Assembly: GCA_031258785.1 (NCBI GenBank)
Contig: JAIRMJ010000013.1
Location: forward strand, 1-42,272
DNA length: 42,272 nt
Direction: 5' to 3'
DNA from: Holosporales bacterium
Lineage (GTDB): Bacteria > Pseudomonadota > Alphaproteobacteria > RUG11792
The position numbers were made by a program, and so were the translations under genes. Below are positions 1-9,218 of the stretch, piece after piece (position 1 is the stretch's first letter; each line of letters starts with the position of its first letter). The notes under the pieces are model-generated. The model did not search any database. It was not told where the DNA came from and saw only the letters and a program-made list of their open reading frames with translations.

Positions 1-183
1 GATAGAGTCCAGCTCTGATAGTACGTTTGTATCTATTTTATCTGGTAGTGCGTGTATAAACATGTTTGTGTTAAGCTGACTTGCATCTGCCTTATTGGTA
101 GATGACAGAGAACAGATGGAGAGGGCTATAACTATTGCTTTGGTCAGCCCACTCCTCTGTATGGGGTGGTTATGTTGTTTCAT
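1..183 (-). CDS. Secreted protein, N-terminal part only (runs off the left edge)
   Basis: The minus strand is open from the ATG at 183 to the edge of the window (61 codons). A good ribosome site (AAGGAG) lies about 10 bases before the ATG. The protein begins MKQHNHPIQRSGLTK, followed by a hydrophobic stretch (AIVIALSICSL) and SSTNKADAS, which reads as a Sec signal peptide with cleavage near residues 30-35. The remaining visible residues (QLNTNMFIHALPDKI and on) match no family I recognise. It is probably periplasmic or surface-exposed. The rest of the gene, and so its function, lies outside the window. Confidence 0.6.
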   Translation of the reverse strand, partial: MKQHNHPIQRSGLTKAIVIALSICSLSSTNKADASQLNTNMFIHALPDKIDTNVLSELDSI

Positions 184-225
184 GACATGGTTTCTCCTTA
201 TTAAAAGATTGTTAATTTAGTTACA

Positions 226-237
226 GTATCTAGATAC
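226..237. promoter_or_regulatory. Perfect 12-base palindrome upstream of the left-edge gene
   Basis: GTATCTAGATAC is self-complementary and lies about 43 bases upstream of the start codon at 183. Its position would suit an operator, but no cognate regulator can be named. The rest of the 281-base gap (184-464) shows no RNA gene or further ORF. Confidence 0.2.
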
Positions 238-464
238 AGCCATTAAACTAGCATTTCCTCAACATCTTTGGTGGGACTTGTAATGAGAATGGAATAGAGC
301 ACCGTCTCACAAAGATAAAGCATCCATGGACAAATGGACAGGTTGGAAGCATATAATTATGGCAGAATGAACCAGGAAGATTTCTTCATCACATTCCGGG
401 AGCATACAGCGTACAGTCACATAAATTTATCTCATGAAAAGCTGCACACTGCGTTAAGTTAAGT

Positions 465-1163
465 TTAGGCTACCTCATGGAGAGTCCCGTTAGATATACG
501 AATCCGACGATTCAATTTTGCAGCAAGTGTGGTATTGTGTGTTGCCATAAGCAGAGAAGAGTTACTATTTTTTGTCAAGTCAATTAGGAGGTCGAAGATG
601 GACTCTGCGGTATGTGGATCTAGGTTCCCAGTTGGCTCATCCGCAATCACTATATTGGGGCAATTGACAAGTGCTCTGGCAATTGCCACTCTTTGCTGCT
701 CTCCTCCTGACAATCTATTTGTACGGTGGCTTAGCCTGCGATTTAGCCCAACGTGACACAGTATGTCAGCAGCACGTTCATACGCTTCTTTCTTGGAAGC
801 ACGTTGTATAAGACCAGGTATAGCCACGTTCTCCAGAACAGTAAACTCCGGCAGTAGATTGTGAAACTGGTACACAAACCCAATATTCTTCAGTCTGATG
901 CCAGCTTTCTCATCATCAGAGAGCGTGCTGACATGTCTGCCGCACACAACAACAGAGCCACTCGTTGGCCTCTCGAGAAGTGCAGCTATCTGAAGAAGCG
1001 TAGTTTTTCCCGTGCCACTTGGACTCACAAGACCGACACTTTCTCCACTTATTACGGAAAAGTCTATACCATCCAAGACGTCAACGCAGGAATCTCCGGA
1101 TATGTACCTCATTCTTATGTCTCTAAGCTCTAAAATGCTGTCTACTGCTCCAAAATTCGCCAT
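465..1163 (-). CDS. lolD: Lipoprotein-releasing system ATPase LolD
   Basis: The 232-residue protein is a complete ABC ATPase. Walker A is at residues 46-54 (SPSGTGKT), the Q-loop near 99 (FVYQFHNLLPE), the signature LSGGEQQR at 151-158, Walker B IVIADEPTGNLD at 171-182, and an H-loop MATHN near the end. YQFHNLLPEFTVLENV and ADEPTGNLD are typical of the LolD/MacB branch. LolD powers the LolCE complex that extracts lipoproteins from the inner membrane and hands them to LolA. The first Walker A glycine is Ser47, a mild change. LolC/E is not in the window. The gene follows ffh on the same strand after a 164-base gap, so it may have its own promoter. Another LolD-like exporter ATPase cannot be excluded. 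Confidence 0.88.
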   Translation of the reverse strand: MANFGAVDSILELRDIRMRYISGDSCVDVLDGIDFSVISGESVGLVSPSGTGKTTLLQIAALLERPTSGSVVVCGRHVSTLSDDEKAGIRLKNIGFVYQFHNLLPEFTVLENVAIPGLIQRASKKEAYERAADILCHVGLNRRLSHRTNRLSGGEQQRVAIARALVNCPNIVIADEPTGNLDPHTAESIFDLLIDLTKNSNSSLLMATHNTTLAAKLNRRIRISNGTLHEVA

Positions 1164-1327
1164 TCACCACTATTTGAATCACCCAAACAATCTGCCACAC
1201 ATATTGACACAGTTGCCCACTGAACAGCAATGCAAACATCACAGCCAACACGTGCAAGGTAGGAGGGCTTATCTAAAACTCACTAGATTGTATCAACAAA
1301 AATTATGCCACACTATCGAACAATCCT

Positions 1328-2662
1328 TCACATACGGCCGCCGAATTTCATGCCTGGCAATCCATCCGGAAACCGCAGCATCATCGTCTTGACTTGTTTA
1401 AATTGATTGACGAGACGATTTACGTCAGCTACTTGCTGGCCACTGCCCGCAGCTATCCTACGTCTCCTTGAGGCATTGAGTATGTCAGGGGCTTTACGCT
1501 CATGCTTTGTCATGGAACGTATAATTGCGAGCTGCCGTGCGATCGTTTTTTCCGATACATTGGCCGCTGCGAGATTTTCTTTGATCTTCCCGATGCCAGG
1601 AATGAACTTCAAAAAGCCGCTGATGCCACCGATCTTTTCCAGCTGATTTAGGTATTGCTCCATGCCGTTCAGGTCGAACCCTTTTCCAACGGGGACATTC
1701 TGCACTTCAGCCATTGTCCCTATATCCATTGCCTTCTCTATCAGGCCCATTACGTCCCCTTTATCAAGAATGCGCGATGCTATTCTATCGGGATAAAATT
1801 GCTCTATGTCGTCGATCTTTTCTCCAACACAAATGTATTTTATCGGGCACCCAGTGACACTCTTGACCGATAGAGCGGCTCCACCCTTAGCGTCTCCGTC
1901 AACCCTGGTCAGGATCAGTCCAGTTAGACCCATGGCCTCGTTGAAATACTTTGCTGTATTGACAGCATCTTGCCCCATCATACTGTCAACAACCAACAGA
2001 ATCGCATCAGGTCTAATGATCTCCTTGATCTCCACGACCTCTGTCATCAGTCTCTCATCTATGTGAAGTCTGCCTGCTGTATCATAAATGACAGTGTCAT
2101 ATCCTGTGACCCTTGCGGCTTTCATAGCTATGGTTTGCGGGGTATCCTTCCCAATTTCGATATCATCAAAAAAATCTATGCCATTTGCCTTGGCTAGCTT
2201 CTGCAACTGTTCAATGGCTGCTGGTCTGTACGTATCAAGTGATACCATCAAGACTTTTCTGTTTTGCTTCATCTTGAGTAAATTGGCTAACTTCGCGGTG
2301 GTAGTTGTTTTTCCAGTGCCTTGCAGCCCCACCATCAGTAGAACTCTACTTCTCATAATCTCATTTCGCTTTTGATGGCCATCTGAAGCCGCCGGATCCG
2401 ATCCGAGTAAATTGACGAGCTCATCATGTACGATCTTTATGATTGTTTGCTCGGGAGTTATGCTGCTTATGACCTTCTGGCCAGTTAGCTTCTGTTTTAT
2501 GTCAGAAACAAATGTTTTAACAACACTTAGCGCGACATCAGCCTCGAGCAGAGCGATCCTAATCTCACGAATCGTTTCATCGATAACCTCCTCGGTTAGG
2601 ATTCCTCTTTTGCCAACCTTTGCTATTGCTGACAGTAGTTTCTTTGAAAAACTAGCAAACAT
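1328..2662 (-). CDS. ffh: Signal recognition particle GTPase Ffh (SRP54)
   Basis: The 444-residue protein has the SRP54 layout. An N-terminal helical domain (1-95) is followed by the G domain, with P-loop GLQGTGKT at 112-119, DTYRPAA at 143-149, DTAGR at 194-198 and TRVDGD at 252-257 (a variant of TKLDGD). The C-terminal M domain (about 300-444) has the RNA-binding SRRRRIAAGSG segment and a methionine-bearing tail (MMLRFPDGLPGMKFGGRM). Ffh binds signal sequences on nascent inner-membrane proteins and, with 4.5S RNA, docks them at FtsY. It starts 7 bases after the nrdD stop, so it is probably in the lysS-nrdD-ffh operon. No 4.5S RNA gene was seen in the window. Confidence 0.97.
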   Translation of the reverse strand: MFASFSKKLLSAIAKVGKRGILTEEVIDETIREIRIALLEADVALSVVKTFVSDIKQKLTGQKVISSITPEQTIIKIVHDELVNLLGSDPAASDGHQKRNEIMRSRVLLMVGLQGTGKTTTTAKLANLLKMKQNRKVLMVSLDTYRPAAIEQLQKLAKANGIDFFDDIEIGKDTPQTIAMKAARVTGYDTVIYDTAGRLHIDERLMTEVVEIKEIIRPDAILLVVDSMMGQDAVNTAKYFNEAMGLTGLILTRVDGDAKGGAALSVKSVTGCPIKYICVGEKIDDIEQFYPDRIASRILDKGDVMGLIEKAMDIGTMAEVQNVPVGKGFDLNGMEQYLNQLEKIGGISGFLKFIPGIGKIKENLAAANVSEKTIARQLAIIRSMTKHERKAPDILNASRRRRIAAGSGQQVADVNRLVNQFKQVKTMMLRFPDGLPGMKFGGRM

Positions 2663-2669
2663 TTGTGCC

Positions 2670-4727
2670 TCAATTCACAGCAACGTCGACATAGCCTACA
2701 CCAGATTTACTTCCACGCGCCTTTTGCCTGATGATTTCATCGTCACACTTTGGACAAAACTTGTGCTCACCCTGTAGGTATCCATGTTTTGGACATATAG
2801 AAAAAGTTGGGGTTACCGTGATGTATGGAATCTTATATTTCGTTAACACGGATTTAACGATTTTCTTACAGACAGAGTAATCGGAGATTCTCTCTCCCAT
2901 GTACAAATGCAAGACAGTTCCCCCAGTGTACTTCCTCTGCAACTCCTCCTGGTGATCCATTGCCTCAAATAGGTCGTCGGTGTACCCGGCCGGTAACTGC
3001 GTTGAATTTGTGTAGTATGGCGCTTCCTTGGATCCTGCCTGAATTATATCAGGGTACCGCTTAGCATCCTCCCTAGCAAACCTATACATACATCCCTCAG
3101 CAGGCGTAGCCTCAAGGTTATACAGATGGCCAGTCTGCTCTTGGAATTCAACAAGCCTATCCCTGACGTGATCGAGAAGCTTCAACGCCATTTCCTTCCC
3201 CTCTGGAGACGATATATCGTGTTTATCGAGCGTGAAATTCCTAATCATCTCGTTTACACCATTGACACCTATAGTTGAGAAGTGGTTCTTAAACGTTCCC
3301 AAATATCTCTTTGTGTATGGATATAGTCCGTCGTCCATGTATCTTGTAACGACCTTCCTCTTTAGCTCAAGGCTGTCCTTGGATAGCTCCAACAAGTCAT
3401 CTAGATGCGACAGGAGACCTGGGTCGTCGCCCCTGTGGAGGTACCCTAGCCTAGCACAGTTGATCGTAACAACGCCGACTGAGCCAGTTTGCTCAGCAGA
3501 CCCAAATAGACTGTTGCCTCGCTTGAGGAGCTCCCTGAGGTCGAGCTGTAACCTGCAGCACATCGATCTGATCATGTTTGGATCCAGGTCAGAGTTTATG
3601 AAATTTTGAAAATATGGGATACCATACTTGGCTGTCATCTCGAAGAGTTTGTCCACGTTCTCTCCGTCCCAGTCGAAATCCTTTGTTATATTGTATGTAG
3701 GAATTGGAAATGTGAAGATTCTCTCTTTGCAATCTCCCTTTGTCATAACCTCGATGTACGCCCTATTGAGCATGTTCATTTCCTTTTGCAAGTCTCCATA
3801 CGTGAAATTCTGCTCTTCCCCTCCGATTATGGGATATTCCTTCCTCAGATCCTCAGGACATACCCAGTCAAATGTTAAATTTGTGAATGGGGTCTGTGTA
3901 CCCCATCTGGTCGGGATGTTCATATTGTATATGAAGGACTGCATCTCTTGGTAGACCTCTGTGTATCCAAGGCCGTCCTTCCTTATAAACGGGGCCATAT
4001 ATGTATCAAATGAGCTGAATGCCTGCGCCCCTGCCCACTCATTCTGGAGAGTCCCTAGGAAGTTAACAACCTGAGCAAATGCAGTTGATAGATGCTTTGC
4101 TGGAGCCGCTTCTGCCTTGCCACCAACACCATTAAAACCTTCCTGTAGCAGGGTCTTAAGGGACCACCCGGCGCAGTAGCCACTTAGCATGTCTAGGTCA
4201 TGTATGTGTATGAATCCATTGATGTGCGCCTCTGCTACCTTAGGAATGTATATCCTGTTAAGCCAGTAATTCGCGACAACCTTCCCGGACAAATTCAGGA
4301 TCATACCGCCCAATGAGTACCCCAGATTAGCATTGGCTTTTATTCTCCAATCTAGCTGGTTTATGTATTCATCAACAGCCGACACTGCATTCACGAACGA
4401 CCTCTGTTCGGCTCTTAGCTTGTTGTGCTGTTCACGATAGAGCATATAAGCCTTGGCCGTCTTCAGGCGTTTGCTTTCTATAAGAGTTTCTTCCACAAGA
4501 TCTTGGATTTCCTCTATCTTCGGAGCTGACTTAAGGTAGAGCTTCTTTAGCTTATCAACAGTTCTGTGAGCCAGCATAACAGCTTCTGACGTATCGAACT
4601 CTCCTGTCTCTGTTGCAGCACCTGCAATTGCTTGGGCTATTTTCTCTATATTGAATGGAGCAAACGTACCATCTCGCTTGATCACAAATTTCAGTGCTTC
4701 ATGACGGACCAAACTACTGTTGATCAT
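2670..4727 (-). CDS. nrdD: Anaerobic (class III) ribonucleoside-triphosphate reductase NrdD, unusual C-terminus
   Basis: The 685-residue protein reduces ribonucleoside triphosphates to dNTPs using a glycyl radical and is oxygen-sensitive. An ATP-cone spans about residues 10-105. The catalytic barrel has HIHDLD near 174 and Cys185, and MCCRL with Cys390/391. A metal-binding tail reads CPKH at 645-648 and CPKC at 658-661. Family members usually continue with an RVVGYxRP-type radical site and about 20-30 more residues. Here the tail reads KSGVGYVDVAVN and stops, so Gly678 in VGY is the only candidate radical glycine, 7 residues from the end. No frameshift that would restore the normal tail is visible. 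The start overlaps lysS by 14 bases. The activase nrdG is not in the window. Confidence 0.9.
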   Translation of the reverse strand: MINSSLVRHEALKFVIKRDGTFAPFNIEKIAQAIAGAATETGEFDTSEAVMLAHRTVDKLKKLYLKSAPKIEEIQDLVEETLIESKRLKTAKAYMLYREQHNKLRAEQRSFVNAVSAVDEYINQLDWRIKANANLGYSLGGMILNLSGKVVANYWLNRIYIPKVAEAHINGFIHIHDLDMLSGYCAGWSLKTLLQEGFNGVGGKAEAAPAKHLSTAFAQVVNFLGTLQNEWAGAQAFSSFDTYMAPFIRKDGLGYTEVYQEMQSFIYNMNIPTRWGTQTPFTNLTFDWVCPEDLRKEYPIIGGEEQNFTYGDLQKEMNMLNRAYIEVMTKGDCKERIFTFPIPTYNITKDFDWDGENVDKLFEMTAKYGIPYFQNFINSDLDPNMIRSMCCRLQLDLRELLKRGNSLFGSAEQTGSVGVVTINCARLGYLHRGDDPGLLSHLDDLLELSKDSLELKRKVVTRYMDDGLYPYTKRYLGTFKNHFSTIGVNGVNEMIRNFTLDKHDISSPEGKEMALKLLDHVRDRLVEFQEQTGHLYNLEATPAEGCMYRFAREDAKRYPDIIQAGSKEAPYYTNSTQLPAGYTDDLFEAMDHQEELQRKYTGGTVLHLYMGERISDYSVCKKIVKSVLTKYKIPYITVTPTFSICPKHGYLQGEHKFCPKCDDEIIRQKARGSKSGVGYVDVAVN

Positions 4728-6285
4728 AAGATACCCTCTTGGCGATTAGTTTTTCTGTATTACTTATACCATAGAGCGATATGAAAGATCCAATCTTGGG
4801 ACCACTCTTTGAACCGAACAATACCCCGTAAATCGTTTCAAACCAACGCTTTAGGTCATCTCCAAAAAATTTTTTACCAACGCTAAAAACGGCATTTTGA
4901 AGCTCTTCAGCGGCGGCGTTCTCGTTTTTATTCAGTAGCTCTTCTCTTAGGGCATTTAGGGCCTGTGTTTGCAAGGTATCTGGCTTCTGTGGGATACGTG
5001 TATGAGCAATGAACTCGTTGTAGTAGATCACGGCATAACTGACCATCCTTGCCATCAGATTCATCGATTCGGCTGGCACGTCTCCAACGTATTTTTTGAC
5101 GAACTGTAGGATGATGGTTTCATCGGATGTACTGCACGCCTGAACCAGATTCAACAGCATCGAGAACTTCAGACAGCATTCGCATCGCAGGGGGGTACCG
5201 TTGTGTATGTGGAACACTGGGTTATCGAGTCTCCGCTCCTCATCGTCATTATAGAACTTTTGGGCAGCATCTATGTAGTCGTCCATTGCATTTGGAATGA
5301 CGTCGAAGTAAAGCCTCTTTGCTCTCTGCGGTGACTGAAACATATATAGGGCCAAGCTCTCCTGTGGCGCGTATCTGAGCCACTCGTTCATTGAGATGCC
5401 GTTTCCTTTAGACTTGGAGATCTTTCTGCCTTCCTCATCCAGGAATAGCTCATACACCATATTCTCTGGCGACACACCTCCTATCTTTTCACAGACTTTG
5501 GCTGATAGCTTGAATGAGTCTATGAGGTCCTTGCCGTTCATTTCGTAAGAGACTCCGAAGGCGGCCCACCTCATTCCCCAGTCTGCCTTCCATTGCAATT
5601 TACAGTGACCATCAAGCACTGAGCTTTCCTCGAGAGCACCCGTCTCTGGGTTTTCATAAATGAGCGATTTGCTTTCTAGCTTAATTTCCTTGATTGGGAC
5701 TTGCAGAACCTTGCCGGTTTTCTGGCATATCGGAAGAAAAGGACTGTATGTCTTTTGTCGCTCTTCTCTGAGAGATGGGAGCATTATCTCCATGATCTCT
5801 TTAAAATGCTCGAGGACTCTCGTTAAGCAGTCGTTGAACCCGCCGGATTTATACGTTTCAGTGGAACTCCGAAATTCATACTCAAATCCGAAGGAATCTA
5901 GGAATCTCCTGAGCATGGCGTTATTATGATGCGCAAAGCTCTCGTATTCTCCAAACGGATCAGGCACAGACGTTAGGGGCCTCTCTAGGTGCTTCTCTAG
6001 AACGTCCTTGTTGGGCACGTTGTCTGGAACCTTCCTGAAGCCATCCATATCGTCCGAGAAAACTATGATCTTGGCAGGTACGTCTGACAGCCTTCTAAAC
6101 GCTCTCATAACAAAGGTTGTTCTCAAAACTTCTCCAAATGTCCCGATATGCGGAAGCCCAGATGGGCCATATCCAGTTTCTAAGATTACATTTTCCAGAC
6201 CATACTTCTGCACGCGCCTCAGAATTTTCCTTGCCTCTTCAAATGGCCAAGATTTGGCCTTTTCAATAGGACACATAGTCACCAC
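4714..6285 (-). CDS. lysS: Class I lysyl-tRNA synthetase
   Basis: The 523-residue enzyme charges tRNA-Lys. It is the archaeal/alphaproteobacterial class I form, unrelated to the common class II LysRS. The Rossmann catalytic core has the HIGH motif as GLPHIGTFGE (HIG at 46-48) and the KMSKS loop as KISKSKGNG (288-292). A C-terminal helical anticodon-binding region follows. The start could be Met1 or Met4 (MCPIEKAKSWPFEEA). It is the first gene of the lysS-nrdD-ffh run, with its stop inside the nrdD start region. Class I LysRS is standard in Rickettsiales and several other alphaproteobacteria, so it is a useful lineage marker rather than an oddity. Confidence 0.95.
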   Translation of the reverse strand: MVTMCPIEKAKSWPFEEARKILRRVQKYGLENVILETGYGPSGLPHIGTFGEVLRTTFVMRAFRRLSDVPAKIIVFSDDMDGFRKVPDNVPNKDVLEKHLERPLTSVPDPFGEYESFAHHNNAMLRRFLDSFGFEYEFRSSTETYKSGGFNDCLTRVLEHFKEIMEIMLPSLREERQKTYSPFLPICQKTGKVLQVPIKEIKLESKSLIYENPETGALEESSVLDGHCKLQWKADWGMRWAAFGVSYEMNGKDLIDSFKLSAKVCEKIGGVSPENMVYELFLDEEGRKISKSKGNGISMNEWLRYAPQESLALYMFQSPQRAKRLYFDVIPNAMDDYIDAAQKFYNDDEERRLDNPVFHIHNGTPLRCECCLKFSMLLNLVQACSTSDETIILQFVKKYVGDVPAESMNLMARMVSYAVIYYNEFIAHTRIPQKPDTLQTQALNALREELLNKNENAAAEELQNAVFSVGKKFFGDDLKRWFETIYGVLFGSKSGPKIGSFISLYGISNTEKLIAKRVSYDQQ

Positions 6286-6480
6286 TGCTATCTTACTTTT
6301 ATATCAAGCTACAACCGGTATCTTAGCATGTTCCGTGCGCCGCGGAAGCAGTTTTTGGTGTGTTGCACAAAAGTAACGTGTGCTTAACAGCTGAAATAAA
6401 ATGCACGCTAAATTACTAAAAAATAAGCCATAACAGTTATACTGATAGTTGGATGGGGAAGGAATAAAGGAGATATCGGG

Positions 6481-7413
6481 ATGAACATCAACCGAATTTT
6501 AATAACAGGATTAGCAACGGCTCTTGTAGTCTCAGGGGCAAATGCATCAGGAGTCAGCACATACGCCGGATTGAACCTAGGGTCTGTCTTCGGCGAAACC
6601 ACAGTGTCGCGTCAACAGCACACAAATGCGACAGTTGAGGGACTTCTCAAGATACATGAACCAAAATCCAGGAAAAAGTGCCATTTCATATCAGAGCTGC
6701 TAGTCGGAGCTGAAGGCATACTTAAAGGAAAACTCGTAGGTGGCCTTGAGTTGATCGGTTCAAAAAGACTTGGAAAGATAAGAATTCCGTACGATGGATT
6801 CGTGACTGGTGGTGGAGCTCACGGGAAAGACAGTGGTTCAGTCGCTGCAGAAGAAGTACTCCAAAAGGCTGGTAACGGCGTCGGCAAAACAGACAACATC
6901 TGCATCAAACACAAGTGGGGCCTTTCACCTCTTGCCAAGATCGGTTTCTTAATAAAGGATCACTTTCTAATCGGCGTTCTTGGCGGAGTCAGTGTGAATT
7001 CATACAAGCTTTCATACACGGTGGATGATCAAGTAAAAACCCCAACAGAAGCTGCACACAAAAAAACAGACGCAATCTATGACCCTATGACTGGAACATC
7101 CGTTCATCACAAAGAAACTACAAAGTTACGCCCAGTTGTTGGAGCAATAATGGAATATAGGATCAACAAATGTGTTGCACTTACACTTCAGTATCGCTGC
7201 GAGTTTAAGACAAAGTACGAGCTGCCACACCAGCTTAGCGATCAAACCACAGTTAATACTATAACTAAAGATTCAGTTAACACACACACAGCAGAGAACG
7301 CTTTCATATATGCAACAAACGGAATTAGTGGTGGCAACGCGAAAGCTGTGCAAACTGCGAATCACATAATAACGCTTGGAGTACGCTTATTAGGATTCTT
7401 ATCAGCAAGATGA
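6481..7413 (+). CDS. Small outer-membrane beta-barrel protein, paralogue 1 (Opa/P44-type surface protein)
   Basis: The 310-residue protein has a clear signal peptide (MNINRILITGLATALVVSG, then ANAS) and a strong ribosome site (AAAGGAG, 8 bases before ATG). The mature part has short alternating strands and a repeated plan shared with three other genes here: GLNLG near the N-terminus, a middle segment rich in GVLGGV/YKLSYT-like strands, then YELPHQL, a GGNA motif and a final strand (HIITLGVRLLGFL). This is typical of 8-stranded surface barrels of the OmpA/Opa or Anaplasmataceae surface-antigen type. Function is inferred as a surface or adhesin barrel. It heads the omp1-omp2-lepB stretch and is divergent from lysS. 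Confidence 0.75.
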   Translation: MNINRILITGLATALVVSGANASGVSTYAGLNLGSVFGETTVSRQQHTNATVEGLLKIHEPKSRKKCHFISELLVGAEGILKGKLVGGLELIGSKRLGKIRIPYDGFVTGGGAHGKDSGSVAAEEVLQKAGNGVGKTDNICIKHKWGLSPLAKIGFLIKDHFLIGVLGGVSVNSYKLSYTVDDQVKTPTEAAHKKTDAIYDPMTGTSVHHKETTKLRPVVGAIMEYRINKCVALTLQYRCEFKTKYELPHQLSDQTTVNTITKDSVNTHTAENAFIYATNGISGGNAKAVQTANHIITLGVRLLGFLSAR

Positions 7414-7448
7414 TCAACAGACTAAGGTGCCAAATCATAGTATAAATG

Positions 7449-7484
7449 CCGCGTGTGACCTGGTTTCACCAGGGTTACATGCGG
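7449..7484 (+). repeat. Long hairpin between omp1 and omp2
   Basis: A 15-base-pair stem (outer arm CCGCGTGTGACC, two G-U pairs, one bulged G) closes a 5-base TTTCA loop. It begins 35 bases after the omp1 stop. There is no T-run after it, so it is not a standard intrinsic terminator. It could protect the omp1 mRNA end or act in the omp2 leader. Confidence 0.6.
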
Positions 7485-7496
7485 ATTGGTAATATA

Positions 7497-7526
7497 CGCG
7501 AGTGTGGCTCAGGCATCACACTTGCG
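7497..7526 (+). repeat. Second hairpin between omp1 and omp2
   Basis: CGCGAGTGTG pairs with CACACTTGCG over 10 base pairs (one G-U) around a 10-base loop. It follows the first hairpin by 12 bases and lies 100 bases before the omp2 start. Together the two stems make this 212-base gap look like a structured RNA leader or spacer. Confidence 0.55.
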
Positions 7527-7625
7527 CGCTATCGATTAACGAGTCAACGCTCTAAGCTCGACAGTGTGGAACTGATAGAAGTAGAATCATCCGAAGAAGT
7601 TGATAACTAAATTTGGAGAACTTTA

Positions 7626-8459
7626 ATGAAAGCAAAACAAATCTTAAGAATGGGAGTAGTAGCAGCGCTGGCGATTGCTACGACGGAAGTAAACGAAAGC
7701 GCAGCACACGCAGGATTTTACGGAGGTCTCGCCTGTGGCACCTCAATCATGCTGGCGAAGCAGCACTACAAAGCCCCAACTAGCGCGGAAGTAAAAACAG
7801 CGATAGAAAAAATAGGAGCGAAAACACAAAAGCTAAACAAAATGTTTATAACACCGACGATCCTGATTGGATATAGGTATGCAGCGACGGACTCGTTTTT
7901 ACTTGGGGTCACCATAAGAGCGGCTAAACCGATCGGAAAGAAGACAGTCAAATGGCGTGGCAAATACTTTGGCAGTGATACAGGAAACGATCACGACCAA
8001 TATGTAGGTGCGGGCGCAACATTTGGTGGTGACACGCTAACCCTACGGCAAACATATGTAATCACAGGCGCGATAACACTTGGATATGCGCCAACGCCGG
8101 ATTGGCTACTGGAGGTACTTGCAGGAGTTGACTTGGCTCACTACAAATATACTTATAACTATGTAAACGCTGCGAAAAGCACGGAAACCTCAATAACGTC
8201 AGCCATGACATATAAAACGGAAACATCGAAAAAACTGAAAATAGCACCCACAGTAGGACTTAGCTGCTCGTATAAAATAACAGAAAATATCAGCGCATTC
8301 GTAAATGCAATGATGACTTTCAGACAAAAGCCGCAAATACCTGCGCACCTGGCACAAAACAGCACAGACAAAACTCTGTCGAGCGCAGGTGGAAATGCAG
8401 GTCAACTAAAGGTAACTACATACAAAGCAAGCATTGGCATAACCTACACATTCTGCTAA
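7626..8459 (+). CDS. Small outer-membrane beta-barrel protein, paralogue 2
   Basis: The 277-residue protein has a signal peptide (MKAKQILRMGVVAALAIATT, cleavage near SAAHA/GFYGG) and then GFYGGLACGTS, the usual first strand of small surface barrels. It shares the family plan with the genes at 6481, 9654 and 29612: a PQIPAHLAQ segment corresponding to YELPHQL of paralogue 1, a GGNAG motif near the end and a final strand (ASIGITYTFC). The aromatic near-terminal residue suits recognition by the BAM complex. The ribosome site TGGAGA precedes the ATG. It probably sits in the outer membrane as an 8-strand barrel; the ligand is unknown. Confidence 0.75.
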   Translation: MKAKQILRMGVVAALAIATTEVNESAAHAGFYGGLACGTSIMLAKQHYKAPTSAEVKTAIEKIGAKTQKLNKMFITPTILIGYRYAATDSFLLGVTIRAAKPIGKKTVKWRGKYFGSDTGNDHDQYVGAGATFGGDTLTLRQTYVITGAITLGYAPTPDWLLEVLAGVDLAHYKYTYNYVNAAKSTETSITSAMTYKTETSKKLKIAPTVGLSCSYKITENISAFVNAMMTFRQKPQIPAHLAQNSTDKTLSSAGGNAGQLKVTTYKASIGITYTFC

Positions 8460-8477
8460 GCACGAAAGAAAAAAGCG

Positions 8478-9209
8478 GTGAAAGCACTGCTTAAGGAATG
8501 GATAAAAGTTGCGACTATCATAATAGTCGCTTCTTTTTTTGGATATCAGACGTTCAAAATCCCCTCTGAAAGCATGAAGCCAACCTTGCTGGTAGGTGAC
8601 TTTATCGTAGTGAACAAGTACTGCTACGGATATTCACAGGATACCTTCAGGATAGGAACAATCAACGTCCCATTCTTGAACTTTAAAGGCAGGATCTTTT
8701 CGTGCAGCTTACCACAAAGAGGTGACGTTGTCGTATTCAGGAACGAGAAAGACAAGAATCAAAATTACATAAAGCGAATAATAGGGCTCCCCGGGGACAC
8801 AATACAGCTCAAAGGTGGTATAGTCCACATAAATGGCGAGGCAGCTCCTCTGGTGGACGATGGTGAGTACTCAGATATCGAAAACGGAGAGTACTTTATA
8901 CAAAAAAAATATATAGAACAACTACCGAACGGAGTGAATCACGTGATAATAAAGCGAGAGGCACTAGGGAAAGGCCGACTGGACAACGTTGGCCCATATC
9001 AGGTCCCGCTGGGCCACTACTTTCTTATGGGCGACAACCGAGATAACTCACAAGACAGCAGGGTCCTTGAATCAGTAGGCTACATCCCTATCGAATGCAT
9101 AATGGGCAGGGCCGACCTAATCTTCTTCTCCTCCTCATGCTCTTGGTGGGAAATCCTGAAATGGCCATTTTCTGCACGATATGAACGAATCTTAACTCAG
9201 ATAAAATGA
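8478..9209 (+). CDS. lepB: Signal peptidase I LepB
   Basis: The 243-residue inner-membrane protease removes Sec signal peptides. The N-terminus has one membrane segment (about 10-24). The catalytic serine lies in IPSESMKPTL (Ser32) and the general-base lysine in YIKRIIGLPGD (Lys99). The GDNRDNSQDSR box follows near residue 187. Translation starts at a GTG 18 bases after the omp2 stop, with only a weak A-rich ribosome site, so it is probably co-transcribed with omp2. Its usual partner rnc is at 28953, far away. It would process the many Sec substrates in this window. A decayed IS copy begins 9 bases after the stop. Confidence 0.95.
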   Translation: MKALLKEWIKVATIIIVASFFGYQTFKIPSESMKPTLLVGDFIVVNKYCYGYSQDTFRIGTINVPFLNFKGRIFSCSLPQRGDVVVFRNEKDKNQNYIKRIIGLPGDTIQLKGGIVHINGEAAPLVDDGEYSDIENGEYFIQKKYIEQLPNGVNHVIIKREALGKGRLDNVGPYQVPLGHYFLMGDNRDNSQDSRVLESVGYIPIECIMGRADLIFFSSSCSWWEILKWPFSARYERILTQIK

Positions 9210-9218
9210 AAAAATAAG

